This document shows, piece after piece, positions 8,657 through 17,396 of a stretch of DNA of 64,000 nt. Made by a program: the position numbers and the translations under genes. Under the pieces are notes generated by a model, which did not search any database, was not told the origin of the DNA, and worked only from the letters and a program-made list of their open reading frames with translations. The stretch's first letter is position 1. Each line of letters opens with the position of its first letter. Source of the stretch: Neptunicoccus sediminis (GTDB lineage: Bacteria; Pseudomonadota; Alphaproteobacteria; Rhodobacterales; Rhodobacteraceae); the NCBI RefSeq assembly GCF_001719615.1, contig NZ_MDVX01000018.1, forward strand, positions 1 to 64,000, read 5' to 3'.

Positions 8657-8985
8657 CCTGCGCGGGCACTGAAATCATCGGGGGGGGGCTTGCGTCCCTC
8701 CCGAACCGCGACCCACAGGCAGGGTGAGGGTCGAAAGTGTTTACTTGGCGGAAATATCCTTTAAGAAGACCACAGGAACAGCGCAGGTGCGTATGGTTCC
8801 CGCCGGGGGATGGCCCTCGAAACATGCGCGATGACGGGATGACACGGGCTACATTGCTAGCTGCTGAAGCCCCCTCTCCAGAACCCCCGCCCGCTGAAGG
8901 GTGGTTAATCGAATAGGATGTTTGCGGCCCTGAGGCAGATCGGGAGAGCGGAGCATCTCTAACATGTTTGAGAAAGGAACACCGG
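8657..8985. other. Intergenic region upstream of arginase, no gene seen
   Basis: A 329-bp gap between the importer operon and arginase. It contains a G9 run (8681-8689) and several GC-rich, possibly paired segments, for example around 8800-8900, suggesting a structured leader. I could not match it to a known riboswitch. Arginase's ribosome-binding site AGAAAGGA lies at 8971-8978. Confidence 0.5.
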
Positions 8986-9942
8986 ATGGATAGCAAAACC
9001 TGTATCTTGATCGGCGCACCTGTAGATTCCGGCAAGCGCCGGCAGGGGTGTCTGATGGGACCGGATGCCTACCGCGTTGCCGGTCTGGCCGATACGCTGA
9101 CGGCGCTTGGTTTTAACGTAGAGGATCGGGGTAATGTGGCGATGGGTCCGGTTGAGCCCGCCAGCAGCGAAAATCCCGAAGTCTTTGCGCTGGGCGAGAC
9201 GATTGCTTGGACCAAATCCCTGAAAACGGCGGCGCGGGATGCGATGGCACAGGGGTTTCCCATATTTATGGGGGGCGATCACAGCCTGTCGCTCGGGACG
9301 GTTTCGGGTGTTGCTTCTTTTGCGAAAGAAAAGGACCGGCCGCAGTTCGTTTTGTGGCTGGACGCCCATAGCGATTACCACTCGCCGCTGACCACCGCAT
9401 CGGGCAACCTGCACGGAACGCCGGTGGGGTATGTCTGCGGGCGGGACGGATTTGTCGGTTTCCCCGAACTCGAAGCGCCGGTGCCGCCGTCGCAGGTCTG
9501 CATGATCGGGCTGCGCTCTGTGGACGGGGCGGAAAAGGCGGAAATGGCCCGTCACGATTTTATCCTGCATGACATGCGGGCGATTGATGAAAACGGTATC
9601 GCGCCGCTGCTGCGGGGGTTCTTGCAACAGGTGGCAGAGCAAAACGGGCTGCTGCATGTCAGTCTTGATGTGGATTTTCTCGACCCCTCTATCGCACCTG
9701 CGGTGGGCACAACCGTGCCGGGTGGTGCGACCTTCCGCGAGGGCCATCTGGTGATGGAGATGCTTTGTGACAGCGGGCTGGTCAGCTCCCTCGATCTGGT
9801 GGAGCTGAACCCGATCCTTGACGAACGCGGCAAGACCGCCACGCTGATGGTGGATCTGGTGGCAAGCCTGATGGGACGGCGTGTCTTTGACCGCCCCACC
9901 GAGAGCTTTTCCGGCCTGAAAACCGGCCCCGGCGTGCATTGA
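8986..9942 (+). CDS. rocF: Arginase (L-arginine to L-ornithine and urea)
   Basis: A 318-residue ureohydrolase. All Mn-binding motifs are visible in order: FMGGDHS, WLDAHSDYHSP and SLDVDFLDPSIAP, followed by DLVELNPILDE. The combination and length fit arginase better than agmatinase. The ATG at 8986 is preceded at 7 nt by AGAAAGGA; an upstream TTG (8968) would add MRKEHR and is less likely. It hydrolyses arginine in the cytoplasm. The next gene, ornithine cyclodeaminase, consumes the ornithine, so the two are very likely co-transcribed. Confidence 0.93.
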   Translation: MDSKTCILIGAPVDSGKRRQGCLMGPDAYRVAGLADTLTALGFNVEDRGNVAMGPVEPASSENPEVFALGETIAWTKSLKTAARDAMAQGFPIFMGGDHSLSLGTVSGVASFAKEKDRPQFVLWLDAHSDYHSPLTTASGNLHGTPVGYVCGRDGFVGFPELEAPVPPSQVCMIGLRSVDGAEKAEMARHDFILHDMRAIDENGIAPLLRGFLQQVAEQNGLLHVSLDVDFLDPSIAPAVGTTVPGGATFREGHLVMEMLCDSGLVSSLDLVELNPILDERGKTATLMVDLVASLMGRRVFDRPTESFSGLKTGPGVH

Positions 9943-9976
9943 CGCGCCCTAAGACAAGATGACTGGAGATATGAAA

Positions 9977-11026
9977 ATGACCAAACTGAACCCTTCAAAG
10001 CTCGCCATGGTGCCCTTTGTCAGCGTTGAAAACATGATGCGGCTGATCCATTACGTCGGGCTGGAAACTATGCTGACGGAAATAGCCGATTATATCGAGG
10101 AAGATTTCAAACGCTGGGAACTGTTCGACAAAACCCCCCGCGTGGCAAGCCATTCTTCCGAAGGGGTGATCGAACTTATGCCCACCTCGGACGGTGAGGT
10201 TTACGGTTTCAAATACGTAAACGGCCACCCCAAGAACACCAAAGAGGGATTGCAGACCGTGACGGCATTCGGCCTTCTGGCAAATGTCGGCAACGGCTAT
10301 CCGGTGCTGCTGTCGGAAATGACAATCCTGACGGCCCTGCGCACGGCAGCGACCAGCGCGATGGTGGCTAAACATCTGGCGCCCAAAGGGGCGAAGACCA
10401 TGGCGATGATCGGGAATGGCGCGCAATCAGAGTTTCAGGCGCTGGCGATGAAAGCCATTGTCGGGGTGGAAAAGCTGCGGATGTATGACATCGACAGCGC
10501 CGCCACAGCCAAAGCGATGAAGAACCTGGAAGGGCAGGGGCTGGAACTGGTGGCCTGTAAGACGCCGGAAGAGGCGATTGAAGGCGCAGAGATCATCACC
10601 ACCTGCACCGCCGACAAGCAATATGCCACGATCCTGACCGACAATATGGTTGGTGCAGGTGTGCACATCAACGCCATTGGCGGCGACTGCCCGGGCAAGA
10701 CGGAACTGCATGCAGACATCCTCAAGCGGTCGGATGTATTTGTCGAATACCCGCCCCAGACACGGGTAGAGGGTGAAATCCAGCAGATGCCGGAAGATTT
10801 CGCCGTGACCGAGATGTGGCAGGTGATCAACGGCACCGCCAAGGGCCGGAGCTCGGACCGTCAGATCACCCTGTTTGACGGTGTCGGCTTTGCGGTCGAG
10901 GATTTCTCTGCCCTGCGTTATGTGCGGGACCGTTTGAAGAATACGATGTTTTATCAGGATCTCGACATGCTGGCCGATCCCGACGATCCGCGCGATTTGT
11001 TCGGAATGGTCCAGCGGGCCGGATAA
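9977..11026 (+). CDS. Ornithine cyclodeaminase
   Basis: A 349-residue NAD-dependent enzyme of the OCD/mu-crystallin family that turns ornithine into proline and ammonia. The family's substrate region TALRTAATSAMVAKHLAP and the nucleotide-binding IGNGAQSEFQ are both present, as is NAIGGDCPGKTELHADIL in the C-terminal half. In-frame ATGs occur at 9959, 9971 and 9977; only 9977 has GGAG at correct spacing (8 nt). The gene follows arginase and faces putA across a shared terminator, completing an arginine to proline to glutamate route. Confidence 0.93.
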   Translation: MTKLNPSKLAMVPFVSVENMMRLIHYVGLETMLTEIADYIEEDFKRWELFDKTPRVASHSSEGVIELMPTSDGEVYGFKYVNGHPKNTKEGLQTVTAFGLLANVGNGYPVLLSEMTILTALRTAATSAMVAKHLAPKGAKTMAMIGNGAQSEFQALAMKAIVGVEKLRMYDIDSAATAKAMKNLEGQGLELVACKTPEEAIEGAEIITTCTADKQYATILTDNMVGAGVHINAIGGDCPGKTELHADILKRSDVFVEYPPQTRVEGEIQQMPEDFAVTEMWQVINGTAKGRSSDRQITLFDGVGFAVEDFSALRYVRDRLKNTMFYQDLDMLADPDDPRDLFGMVQRAG

Positions 11027-11040
11027 CCGGACACAGAAAG

Positions 11041-11065
11041 ATCCCCCTCCGGTAAGGAGGGGGAT
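11041..11065 (-). terminator. Hairpin terminator between ocd and putA
   Basis: A perfect 10-bp stem, ATCCCCCTCC / GGAGGGGGAT, with a 5-nt loop. It lies between convergent genes. Read on the minus strand it is followed by TCTTTCT, a modest U-tract, so it best serves putA, though it may act in both directions. Confidence 0.7.
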
Positions 11066-11104
11066 GCCTGCGGCGCGGATATTTGTCGAAAATGGAAGCG
11101 GAGT

Positions 11105-14100
11105 CTACCCTTCCACCGAGGCAAGCAGGGCGGCGTTGCCGCCTGCGGCTGTGGTGTCGATACAGATGTGGCGTTCCAGCTTGCAACGATCCGCCAGATC
11201 GTCGCCAGTCACCAGCGGGATCAGGCGGCCTGCACGGGCGGCGAGGGCGCGGCGGGCGGCGGTTTGATCTTCGGACGTGGACCACAGGGCGACGAGATCG
11301 AAGCCTTGCAGGGTTTTCAGGGCCTCCGGTGACAGGGTGCCGTCAATTCCGTTCGTAACTTTCGGTGCAACCTCAAGTGCTGCACATCCGTTCTGGCGGG
11401 CGATGCGGGCCTGATCGGCTGCGGCTTGCGCGGTTGGGCCAAGGCACAGGACTGTGCCCCGTCCAAAGACCGAGAGCTGGTTGCTTTCGCCCGTGGGTCC
11501 GGGCAGCAGTTCGGACGACAGGCGCGGGCGGCGGGTTGCATTCATCGTGTCGAGCGCGGATTGCACCGCTGACACCTCTGCCGCTGCACCGTCAGTGGCG
11601 GGCAGGTGGGTTGTTTTGGTCGCCGTGAACCGTTTGACATAATTCGGGCCGCCGGCTTTGGGTCCGGTGCCTGACAGTCCCTCACCGCCGAAGGGTTGGG
11701 AGCCGACAATCGCGCCGATCTGGTTGCGGTTGATATACATATTGCCCACATTCAGACGGGCCGTGACCTGATCAATCCGGTCGTCAATCCGCGAGTGCAT
11801 TCCGAATGTCAGGCCAAAGCCGGTGTCGTTGATGTCATCGACAATGGCGTCGAGCTGGTCAGCGCGGTAGGTGGCCACGTGGATCACGGGGCCAAAGATT
11901 TCCTGTTCCAGATCCTTGATGCCGTTCACCTTTATAACGGTGGGTGCAACAAAGGTGCCAGTGTCGGGCGTACGCAGTTCTTTCAGCACGCGGCCTTCCT
12001 TGCGGGCAGCGGTGATATGGTCGCGAATGCCCTTGGCAGCGCCTTCATTGATCACCGGACCGACGTCTGTGGCGTAACTCCACGGGTTGCCCAGAACCAG
12101 TTCGTCCATCGCCCCGAAGAGCATTTCGAGGAAGGGTTCAGCTACGTCTTCCTGCACATAGAGGACACGGAGGGCCGAACAGCGCTGGCCTGCGGATTGA
12201 AAGCCCGAGGCGATGATGTCGCGCACCGCCTGTTCGGGCAGGGCGGTGCTGTCCACGATCATGGCGTTCAGCCCGCCGGTCTCTGCGATCAGGGGCGCAT
12301 CAGGGCTGGCGTGTTCGGCCAGCGATTTGTTGATGGTTTGCGCGGTCGCGGTAGAGCCGGTAAAACAGGTGCCGTTAATCTGCGGGCTGCCGGTCAGCGC
12401 GGAACCGATGTCGCGGCCGCGACCGGGCAACAGTTGCAGCGCGGACAGGGGCACGCCTGCGCGGTGCAGCAGGGTTACGGCAATAAAAGCGGTCAGGGAC
12501 GTGGGTTCTGCCGGTTTGGCAAGCACTGCGTTTCCGGCGGCTAGGGCGGCTGCGATCTGGCCGGAAAAGATGGCGAGCGGGAAGTTCCAAGGGGAAATGC
12601 AGGTGAAAATGCCACGGGGCTCGGTCGGGGCAAGGCGTTCGGCCTCATCCGCGTAGTAGCGTAGGAAATCCACCGCCTCGCGCAGTTCGGCAATAGCATC
12701 CATCGGGGTTTTGCCCGCCTCGCGGGTCAGAACCGCAAAAAACTCTCCGAAGTTGTCTTCATAGAGGTCGGCAGCTTTGCGCAGGGCTTCGGCCCGCTCA
12801 GAGGCTGGCGCGCTCCAGACCTGCGCCTTGGTGATAGCGGTTTCGGCGTCTTCGCGGCTGGCTTGTAGCACATGGCCCACCGTGTCTTCGGGGCGCGCCG
12901 GATTTGTGACCTCAAGGGATTCCTGTCCCTGCACATCGGCCACCAGCAGCGGTTTACCCTGCCATTGGTGATCCAGAAACGGGGTGCGGGCCGCGTCGAT
13001 TTCCGCCAGATCGTCCAGATCGTGCAAATCCCAGCCACGCGAGTTTTTGCGGGGCGCAAAGATGTCCGTTGGCAGGGCAACCGGACTATGTGGCGTTGTG
13101 GCAAGGGCTGCAAAAGGATCGGCGGCGACTTCCTCTGGCGGGGTGTTCTCGTCGATAATCTGGTTTACAAAGCTGGAGTTCGCACCGTTTTCCAACAGGC
13201 GGCGCACCAGATAGGCCAGCAGGTCCCGATGGGCCCCCACCGGGGCATAGATCCGGCAACGGGTGCCTTCGTTTTGCAGAACGATGTCATGCAGCGCTTC
13301 GCCCATTCCGTGCAGGCGCTGGAATTCAAAGTTTGTCTTGTCCTCGGCCATTTCCAGAATAGCGGCGACGGTGTGGGCGTTGTGGGTGGCGAACTGCGGA
13401 TAGATGCGGTCTGTCATCCCCAGCAGCTTTTTCGCGTTGCAGATATAGGCCACGTCCGTTGCGACCTTGCGGGTAAACACGGGGAATCCGGTTGTGCCTT
13501 CCACTTGGGCCCGTTTGATTTCCGTGTCCCAATAGGCCCCTTTTACCAAACGCACCATAATCTTGCGGTCCAGATCAACGGAAAGCTGGTACAGCCAGTC
13601 AAGCACTGCTGAGCAGCGCTTTCCGAACGCTTGGACCACCACGCCGAACCCGTCCCATCCTGCCAGATCGGGATCGCGCAGCACGGCTTCGATCACGTCG
13701 AGGGACAGCTCCAGACGGTCTGCTTCTTCGGCGTCAAAGTTAAAGCCCATACCGGCCTTGCGCGCCATTCGGGCGAGACGGCGGGTGGAGGCGGTCAACT
13801 CGCGCATGACGCGCTCGCTCTGGCCGACTTCGTAGCGGGGGTGCAGGGCGGAGAGCTTGATCGAGATGCCCGGATTTTCGCGGATGTCATCGGATTTGCA
13901 GTGTTTTGCCAGTTGGGTGATGGCATCGGCGTAGCTGTCGTAAAACTTGTCCGCGTCTTTTGCAGTCAGCGCGGCCTCACCCAGCATGTCATAGGAATAG
14001 GTGAACCCCTTGCGGGCCTTGGCACTGCCGCGAGAGACGGCTTCCTTGATGGTTTGCCCCAAAACGAATTGCGCCCCCAGTTCCCGCATGGCGCGGGAAA

Positions 14101-14575
14101 CTGCGGTGCGGATCACGGGTTCCCCAAGGCGGCGCACGGCGGATTTCAGCGTGGCGGCGATACCGGGTTCTTCGTCGTGGAGCACCTTGCCCGTCAGCAT
14201 CAGCGCCCATGTAGACGCATTCACCAGCGAGGAGGAGGATTTCCCCAGATGGCTGCCCCAGTCCGAGGGGGCGATTTTATCCTCGATCAGCGCATCTACG
14301 GTTTCGGAATCCGGCACCCGCAGCAGGGCTTCGGCCAGACACATCAGCGCGATGCCTTCATCTGTGGACAGACCGTATTCGGCCATGAACACTTCCATCA
14401 TACCCGTGTCACCGCTGCTGCGAATGTCTTTGACCAGCGTGCAGGCGCGATCGGTGGCGGCCTGTTTTAATGCATCCGGAATTGCGCAGTCGGTTTGCAG
14501 GTCTGTCAGAATCCGGTTCTCATCCGCGAGGTGCAGGTCACGGATATTCTGGCGCAATTGGGTAAGAGAGGTCAT
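11105..14575 (-). CDS. putA: Bifunctional proline dehydrogenase / L-glutamate gamma-semialdehyde dehydrogenase
   Basis: A 1156-residue protein that oxidises proline to glutamate in two steps. The FAD-dependent proline dehydrogenase half contains GISIKLSALHPRYE (about 236) and the barrel end GAHRDLLAYLVRRLLENGAN. The aldehyde dehydrogenase half has ISPWNFPLAIFSGQIAAAL, ETGGLNAM with catalytic Glu (about 765) and GQRCSALR with nucleophile Cys (about 796). It lacks the N-terminal ribbon-helix-helix DNA-binding domain of E. coli PutA, so it is not autoregulatory, in agreement with the divergent Lrp-type gene. The C-terminal tail after the ALDH core is present. Confidence 0.97.
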   Translation of the reverse strand: MTSLTQLRQNIRDLHLADENRILTDLQTDCAIPDALKQAATDRACTLVKDIRSSGDTGMMEVFMAEYGLSTDEGIALMCLAEALLRVPDSETVDALIEDKIAPSDWGSHLGKSSSSLVNASTWALMLTGKVLHDEEPGIAATLKSAVRRLGEPVIRTAVSRAMRELGAQFVLGQTIKEAVSRGSAKARKGFTYSYDMLGEAALTAKDADKFYDSYADAITQLAKHCKSDDIRENPGISIKLSALHPRYEVGQSERVMRELTASTRRLARMARKAGMGFNFDAEEADRLELSLDVIEAVLRDPDLAGWDGFGVVVQAFGKRCSAVLDWLYQLSVDLDRKIMVRLVKGAYWDTEIKRAQVEGTTGFPVFTRKVATDVAYICNAKKLLGMTDRIYPQFATHNAHTVAAILEMAEDKTNFEFQRLHGMGEALHDIVLQNEGTRCRIYAPVGAHRDLLAYLVRRLLENGANSSFVNQIIDENTPPEEVAADPFAALATTPHSPVALPTDIFAPRKNSRGWDLHDLDDLAEIDAARTPFLDHQWQGKPLLVADVQGQESLEVTNPARPEDTVGHVLQASREDAETAITKAQVWSAPASERAEALRKAADLYEDNFGEFFAVLTREAGKTPMDAIAELREAVDFLRYYADEAERLAPTEPRGIFTCISPWNFPLAIFSGQIAAALAAGNAVLAKPAEPTSLTAFIAVTLLHRAGVPLSALQLLPGRGRDIGSALTGSPQINGTCFTGSTATAQTINKSLAEHASPDAPLIAETGGLNAMIVDSTALPEQAVRDIIASGFQSAGQRCSALRVLYVQEDVAEPFLEMLFGAMDELVLGNPWSYATDVGPVINEGAAKGIRDHITAARKEGRVLKELRTPDTGTFVAPTVIKVNGIKDLEQEIFGPVIHVATYRADQLDAIVDDINDTGFGLTFGMHSRIDDRIDQVTARLNVGNMYINRNQIGAIVGSQPFGGEGLSGTGPKAGGPNYVKRFTATKTTHLPATDGAAAEVSAVQSALDTMNATRRPRLSSELLPGPTGESNQLSVFGRGTVLCLGPTAQAAADQARIARQNGCAALEVAPKVTNGIDGTLSPEALKTLQGFDLVALWSTSEDQTAARRALAARAGRLIPLVTGDDLADRCKLERHICIDTTAAGGNAALLASVEG

Positions 14576-14707
14576 GGCGTTTCACCTGAAAGAGTTATGC
14601 TGGGGTGATAATACCACGTTTGTTTCGGGCAGATTGCCTAATGTTATTGCCCCTGATCCCGAAATGATCCAAATATAGGCGGTAAATCAGTCCAAAAGGG
14701 TGTCGAG
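14576..14707. promoter_or_regulatory. putA-putR divergent promoter region
   Basis: A 132-bp AT-richer spacer between the divergent starts. It carries candidate promoters in both directions and would be the natural site for the Lrp-type regulator to act on both genes. No single clear operator palindrome stands out. Confidence 0.5.
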
Positions 14708-15181
14708 ATGGCAGTTGATGGGCAAATAGACGGATTTGATCGAAAGATCCTTGCAGCCTTGCACAGGGACGGGCGCATGGCGATCACGGAACTGGCGGCT
14801 TTGGTGGGTTTATCCAAGACGCCCTGTCAGTTGCGGGTCAAGCGGTTGCGTGAAACCGGATACATTCGCGGATTTCGCGCTGTACTGGATCTGGACAAGC
14901 TGGGGCTGGATCACATTGCCTTCGTCGAGGTCACGCTTTCGGACACGCGGGAGGCGGCCTTGCAAGCCTTTAACGCGGCGGTCGGTGCGGTCACAGAGAT
15001 CGAGGAGTGCCACATGATCGCGGGCGCCTTTGATTACCTTTTGAAAGTGCGCACCAGAGACATCAAAAGCTATCGCGCGATTCTGGGCGAGGTGATTTCC
15101 AACCTGCCCCATGTTGCAAACAGTTCAACCCATGTGTCGATGGAATCGGTCAAGGATGCGGGGCAAAACCCGGCGTTTTAA
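14708..15181 (+). CDS. putR: Lrp/AsnC family regulator, PutR-like
   Basis: A 157-residue regulator with an N-terminal winged helix-turn-helix (about 7-65; LAALVGLSKTPCQLRVKRLRETG includes the recognition helix) and a C-terminal RAM effector-binding domain ending in HVSMESVKD. Divergent position beside putA is the arrangement of PutR, which activates putA in response to proline in Agrobacterium and Rhodobacter. That link is from established knowledge of the arrangement; the ligand here is inferred. The start ATG has a GAG-type site upstream. Confidence 0.85.
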   Translation: MAVDGQIDGFDRKILAALHRDGRMAITELAALVGLSKTPCQLRVKRLRETGYIRGFRAVLDLDKLGLDHIAFVEVTLSDTREAALQAFNAAVGAVTEIEECHMIAGAFDYLLKVRTRDIKSYRAILGEVISNLPHVANSSTHVSMESVKDAGQNPAF

Positions 15182-15208
15182 GGGGGAAACCTTTCCCGTT
15201 CGAAATCC

Positions 15209-15270
15209 GCGTCATGGAACTGTTACACAAACGCGGAACAAGTGTCACATAACTGCAATATGAGCGTCAC
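15209..15270 (+). promoter_or_regulatory. Tandem Pho-box array upstream of pstS
   Basis: Six 7-mers recur with an exact 11-bp period, separated by 4-bp spacers. They are GCGTCAT (15209), CTGTTAC (15220), ACGCGGA (15231, degenerate), GTGTCAC (15242), CTGCAAT (15253) and GCGTCAC (15264). The Pho box bound by PhoB is two CTGTCAT-like 7-mers with a 4-bp AT-rich spacer, so this is an extended, probably multi-dimer site. It ends 66 bp before the pstS start. Confidence 0.8.
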
Positions 15271-15336
15271 ATCGGCTGCGTATCACCGCCTCATCCGAGA
15301 CGAATCGGACCGTATGAAAAAATGGGAATGGACCTC

Positions 15337-16371
15337 ATGTTTACAAAAACGCTTTGCGTATCCGCTATTGCTCTGGCCTCTGCTGCTGCTGCGCCTGCTT
15401 TCGCCCGTGATCAAATCAAAATCGTTGGATCATCTACAGTATTTCCCTTCTCCACGACTGTTGCCGAACGCTTTGGCAAATCCACAGAATTTAAAACCCC
15501 CGTTGTAGAGTCCACAGGCTCCGGTGGCGGTCTGAAACTGTTTTGTGCGGGTGTTGGCGATGAAACACCGGACATCACCAATGCGTCCCGCCGGATCAAA
15601 GAATCCGAAGTGCAAATGTGCGCCGATAATGGTGTGACAGATATTGTCGAAGCGAAAATCGGTTATGACGGCATTGTTCTGGCCAACTCCAAAGAGTCCG
15701 CGCAAATGTCGATCTCTCTGGGTGATCTGTTCATGGCGCTGGCCAAGGATGTTCCAGGCGCAGCAGGGGAGACAACTCCGAACCCCTACACAATGTGGAA
15801 TGAAATCAACCCTGATCTGCCAGCGGTGAAGATTGAGGTTCTGGGCCCGCCACCCACTTCCGGCACACGGGACGCCTTTGTTGAACTGGCTATGGAAGGC
15901 GGTTGTAAGACTGTTGATTGGGTCAAGGACCTGAAGAAGTCCGACAAGAACGCCTATAAATCCCTGTGCCACACCATCCGCGAGGACGGGGCCTATGTGG
16001 AAGCTGGCGAGAACGACAACCTGATCGTGCAAAAGCTGCAAGCCAACCCGAATGCCTTTGGTATCTTCGGCTACTCCTTCCTTGAACAGAATGCTGATGC
16101 GGTTCAAGGGTCCATGATTGACGGTATTGCCCCTGAATTTGAACTGATCGCTGAGGGTGACTACCCCGTATCCCGTTCCTTGTACTTCTATGTGAAGAAA
16201 GCCCACGTTGGCGAAGTTGCTGGCATCGAACAGTTTCTTGCAGAGTTCACCTCTGAAGATGCTTGGGGTGAGGAAGGTTATCTGGCGGACAAAGGTCTGA
16301 TCCCGATGACCGAAGCAGAGCGTGAGCAAGGCGCAAAAGCAATCAACGGTCTGATGAACCTGTCGATGTAA
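15337..16371 (+). CDS. pstS: Phosphate ABC transporter substrate-binding protein PstS
   Basis: A 344-residue periplasmic phosphate-binding protein. A Sec signal peptide (about 1-24, ending AAPAFA) is followed by IKIVGSSTVFPFS. The phosphate loops STGSGGGLKLFCAG and TSGTRDAFVE are present. The ATG at 15337 has GGGA 9 nt upstream; in-frame ATGs at 15322 and 15328 lack sites. It heads the pst operon directly behind the Pho-box array, so it should be strongly induced by phosphate starvation through PhoB. Confidence 0.94.
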   Translation: MFTKTLCVSAIALASAAAAPAFARDQIKIVGSSTVFPFSTTVAERFGKSTEFKTPVVESTGSGGGLKLFCAGVGDETPDITNASRRIKESEVQMCADNGVTDIVEAKIGYDGIVLANSKESAQMSISLGDLFMALAKDVPGAAGETTPNPYTMWNEINPDLPAVKIEVLGPPPTSGTRDAFVELAMEGGCKTVDWVKDLKKSDKNAYKSLCHTIREDGAYVEAGENDNLIVQKLQANPNAFGIFGYSFLEQNADAVQGSMIDGIAPEFELIAEGDYPVSRSLYFYVKKAHVGEVAGIEQFLAEFTSEDAWGEEGYLADKGLIPMTEAEREQGAKAINGLMNLSM

Positions 16372-16386
16372 CCGACCTGAACTTTC

Positions 16387-16410
16387 GGGGCGCCTGACAT
16401 CGGGCGCCCC
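16387..16410 (+). other. Hairpin between pstS and pstC
   Basis: Stem GGGGCGCC / GGCGCCCC (8 bp) with an 8-nt loop, without a following U-tract. In pst operons such intercistronic hairpins act as partial terminators or RNA-stabilising ends that raise PstS over the permeases; that role here is inference. Confidence 0.55.
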
Positions 16411-16436
16411 TTAGCCAAGACCAAAGGATATGGCAG

Positions 16437-17396
16437 ATGGCCACTTCTGAAAGCGCGACCATTGATCTGGTTCATTCCCAGCGCAAAAAAGGGTTTGAAC
16501 TGTTTGTGATGGGGGTGTTGATCCTGTGCTCACTGGTGGCAGTTGCTGTCACAGTGGGCATTGTTTTGTCTCTCCTGTTTGAGGCTTTCCGCTTTTTTGA
16601 ACGGATTCCGCTGACGGATTTCCTGTTTGGCACCCAGTGGAGCCCGCAAACCGCCCTGCGTGCCGATCAGGTCGCCGCAGAAGGCGCGTTCGGGGCGGTG
16701 CCGCTGATCACCGGCACGCTGCTGATTTCATTCATTGCCATGTGTGTGGCAACGCCGCTTGGGTTGATGTCCGCGATTTACCTGTCGGAATACGCCAGCA
16801 AGCGCAGCCGTAACCTGATCAAACCCGCGCTGGAAATCCTCGCCGGTATTCCTACGGTGGTTTACGGTTTCTTTGCAGCCCTGACCGTTGCGCCCCTGTT
16901 GCGCGCCGGCGGGGAAAGTGTCGGGCTTAACGTGTCCTCCGAGAGCGCGCTGGCAGCGGGGTTGGTTATGGGAATGATGATCATCCCGCTGATTTCCTCT
17001 CTGTCGGACGATGTGATCAACGCGGTGCCACAGGCGCTGCGGGATGCGTCGCTTGGCATGGGGGCGACCCATTCCGAAACCATTCGCAAAGTCGTGCTGC
17101 CTTCGGCCATTCCGGGAATTGCCGGTTCACTGCTGCTGGCGGCAAGCCGTGCGATCGGAGAAACCATGATCGTTGTGATGGCGGCGGGGCTTGCGGCCAA
17201 TCTGACCGCCAATCCGCTAGAGGCTGTCACCACGATCACCGCACAAATCGTTGCGCTTTTGACCGGCGATCAGGAATTTGACAGCGCCAAAACCCTGTCT
17301 GCCTTTGCCCTTGGTCTGGTGCTCTTTGTTACGACGCTGGTGCTGAATGTCATCGCCCTGCGCATCGTCAGAAAATATCAGGAACAATATGACTGA
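16437..17396 (+). CDS. pstC: Phosphate ABC transporter permease PstC
   Basis: A 319-residue inner-membrane permease with a cytoplasmic N-terminus and six predicted helices. The EAA loop is near ALRDASLGMGATHSETIRKVVLP and the conserved core GIPTVVYGFFA occurs earlier. It forms the phosphate channel with PstA. Its length is compact, close to enterobacterial PstC. The 3' end overlaps pstA by 8 bp. Confidence 0.93.
   Translation: MATSESATIDLVHSQRKKGFELFVMGVLILCSLVAVAVTVGIVLSLLFEAFRFFERIPLTDFLFGTQWSPQTALRADQVAAEGAFGAVPLITGTLLISFIAMCVATPLGLMSAIYLSEYASKRSRNLIKPALEILAGIPTVVYGFFAALTVAPLLRAGGESVGLNVSSESALAAGLVMGMMIIPLISSLSDDVINAVPQALRDASLGMGATHSETIRKVVLPSAIPGIAGSLLLAASRAIGETMIVVMAAGLAANLTANPLEAVTTITAQIVALLTGDQEFDSAKTLSAFALGLVLFVTTLVLNVIALRIVRKYQEQYD

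Noticed and set aside
8880-8985. Glycine-riboswitch-like fragments (GAAGGGTGG, GGGAGAG) before arginase
   Set aside because: The order and pairing of conserved elements do not fit the glycine aptamer.
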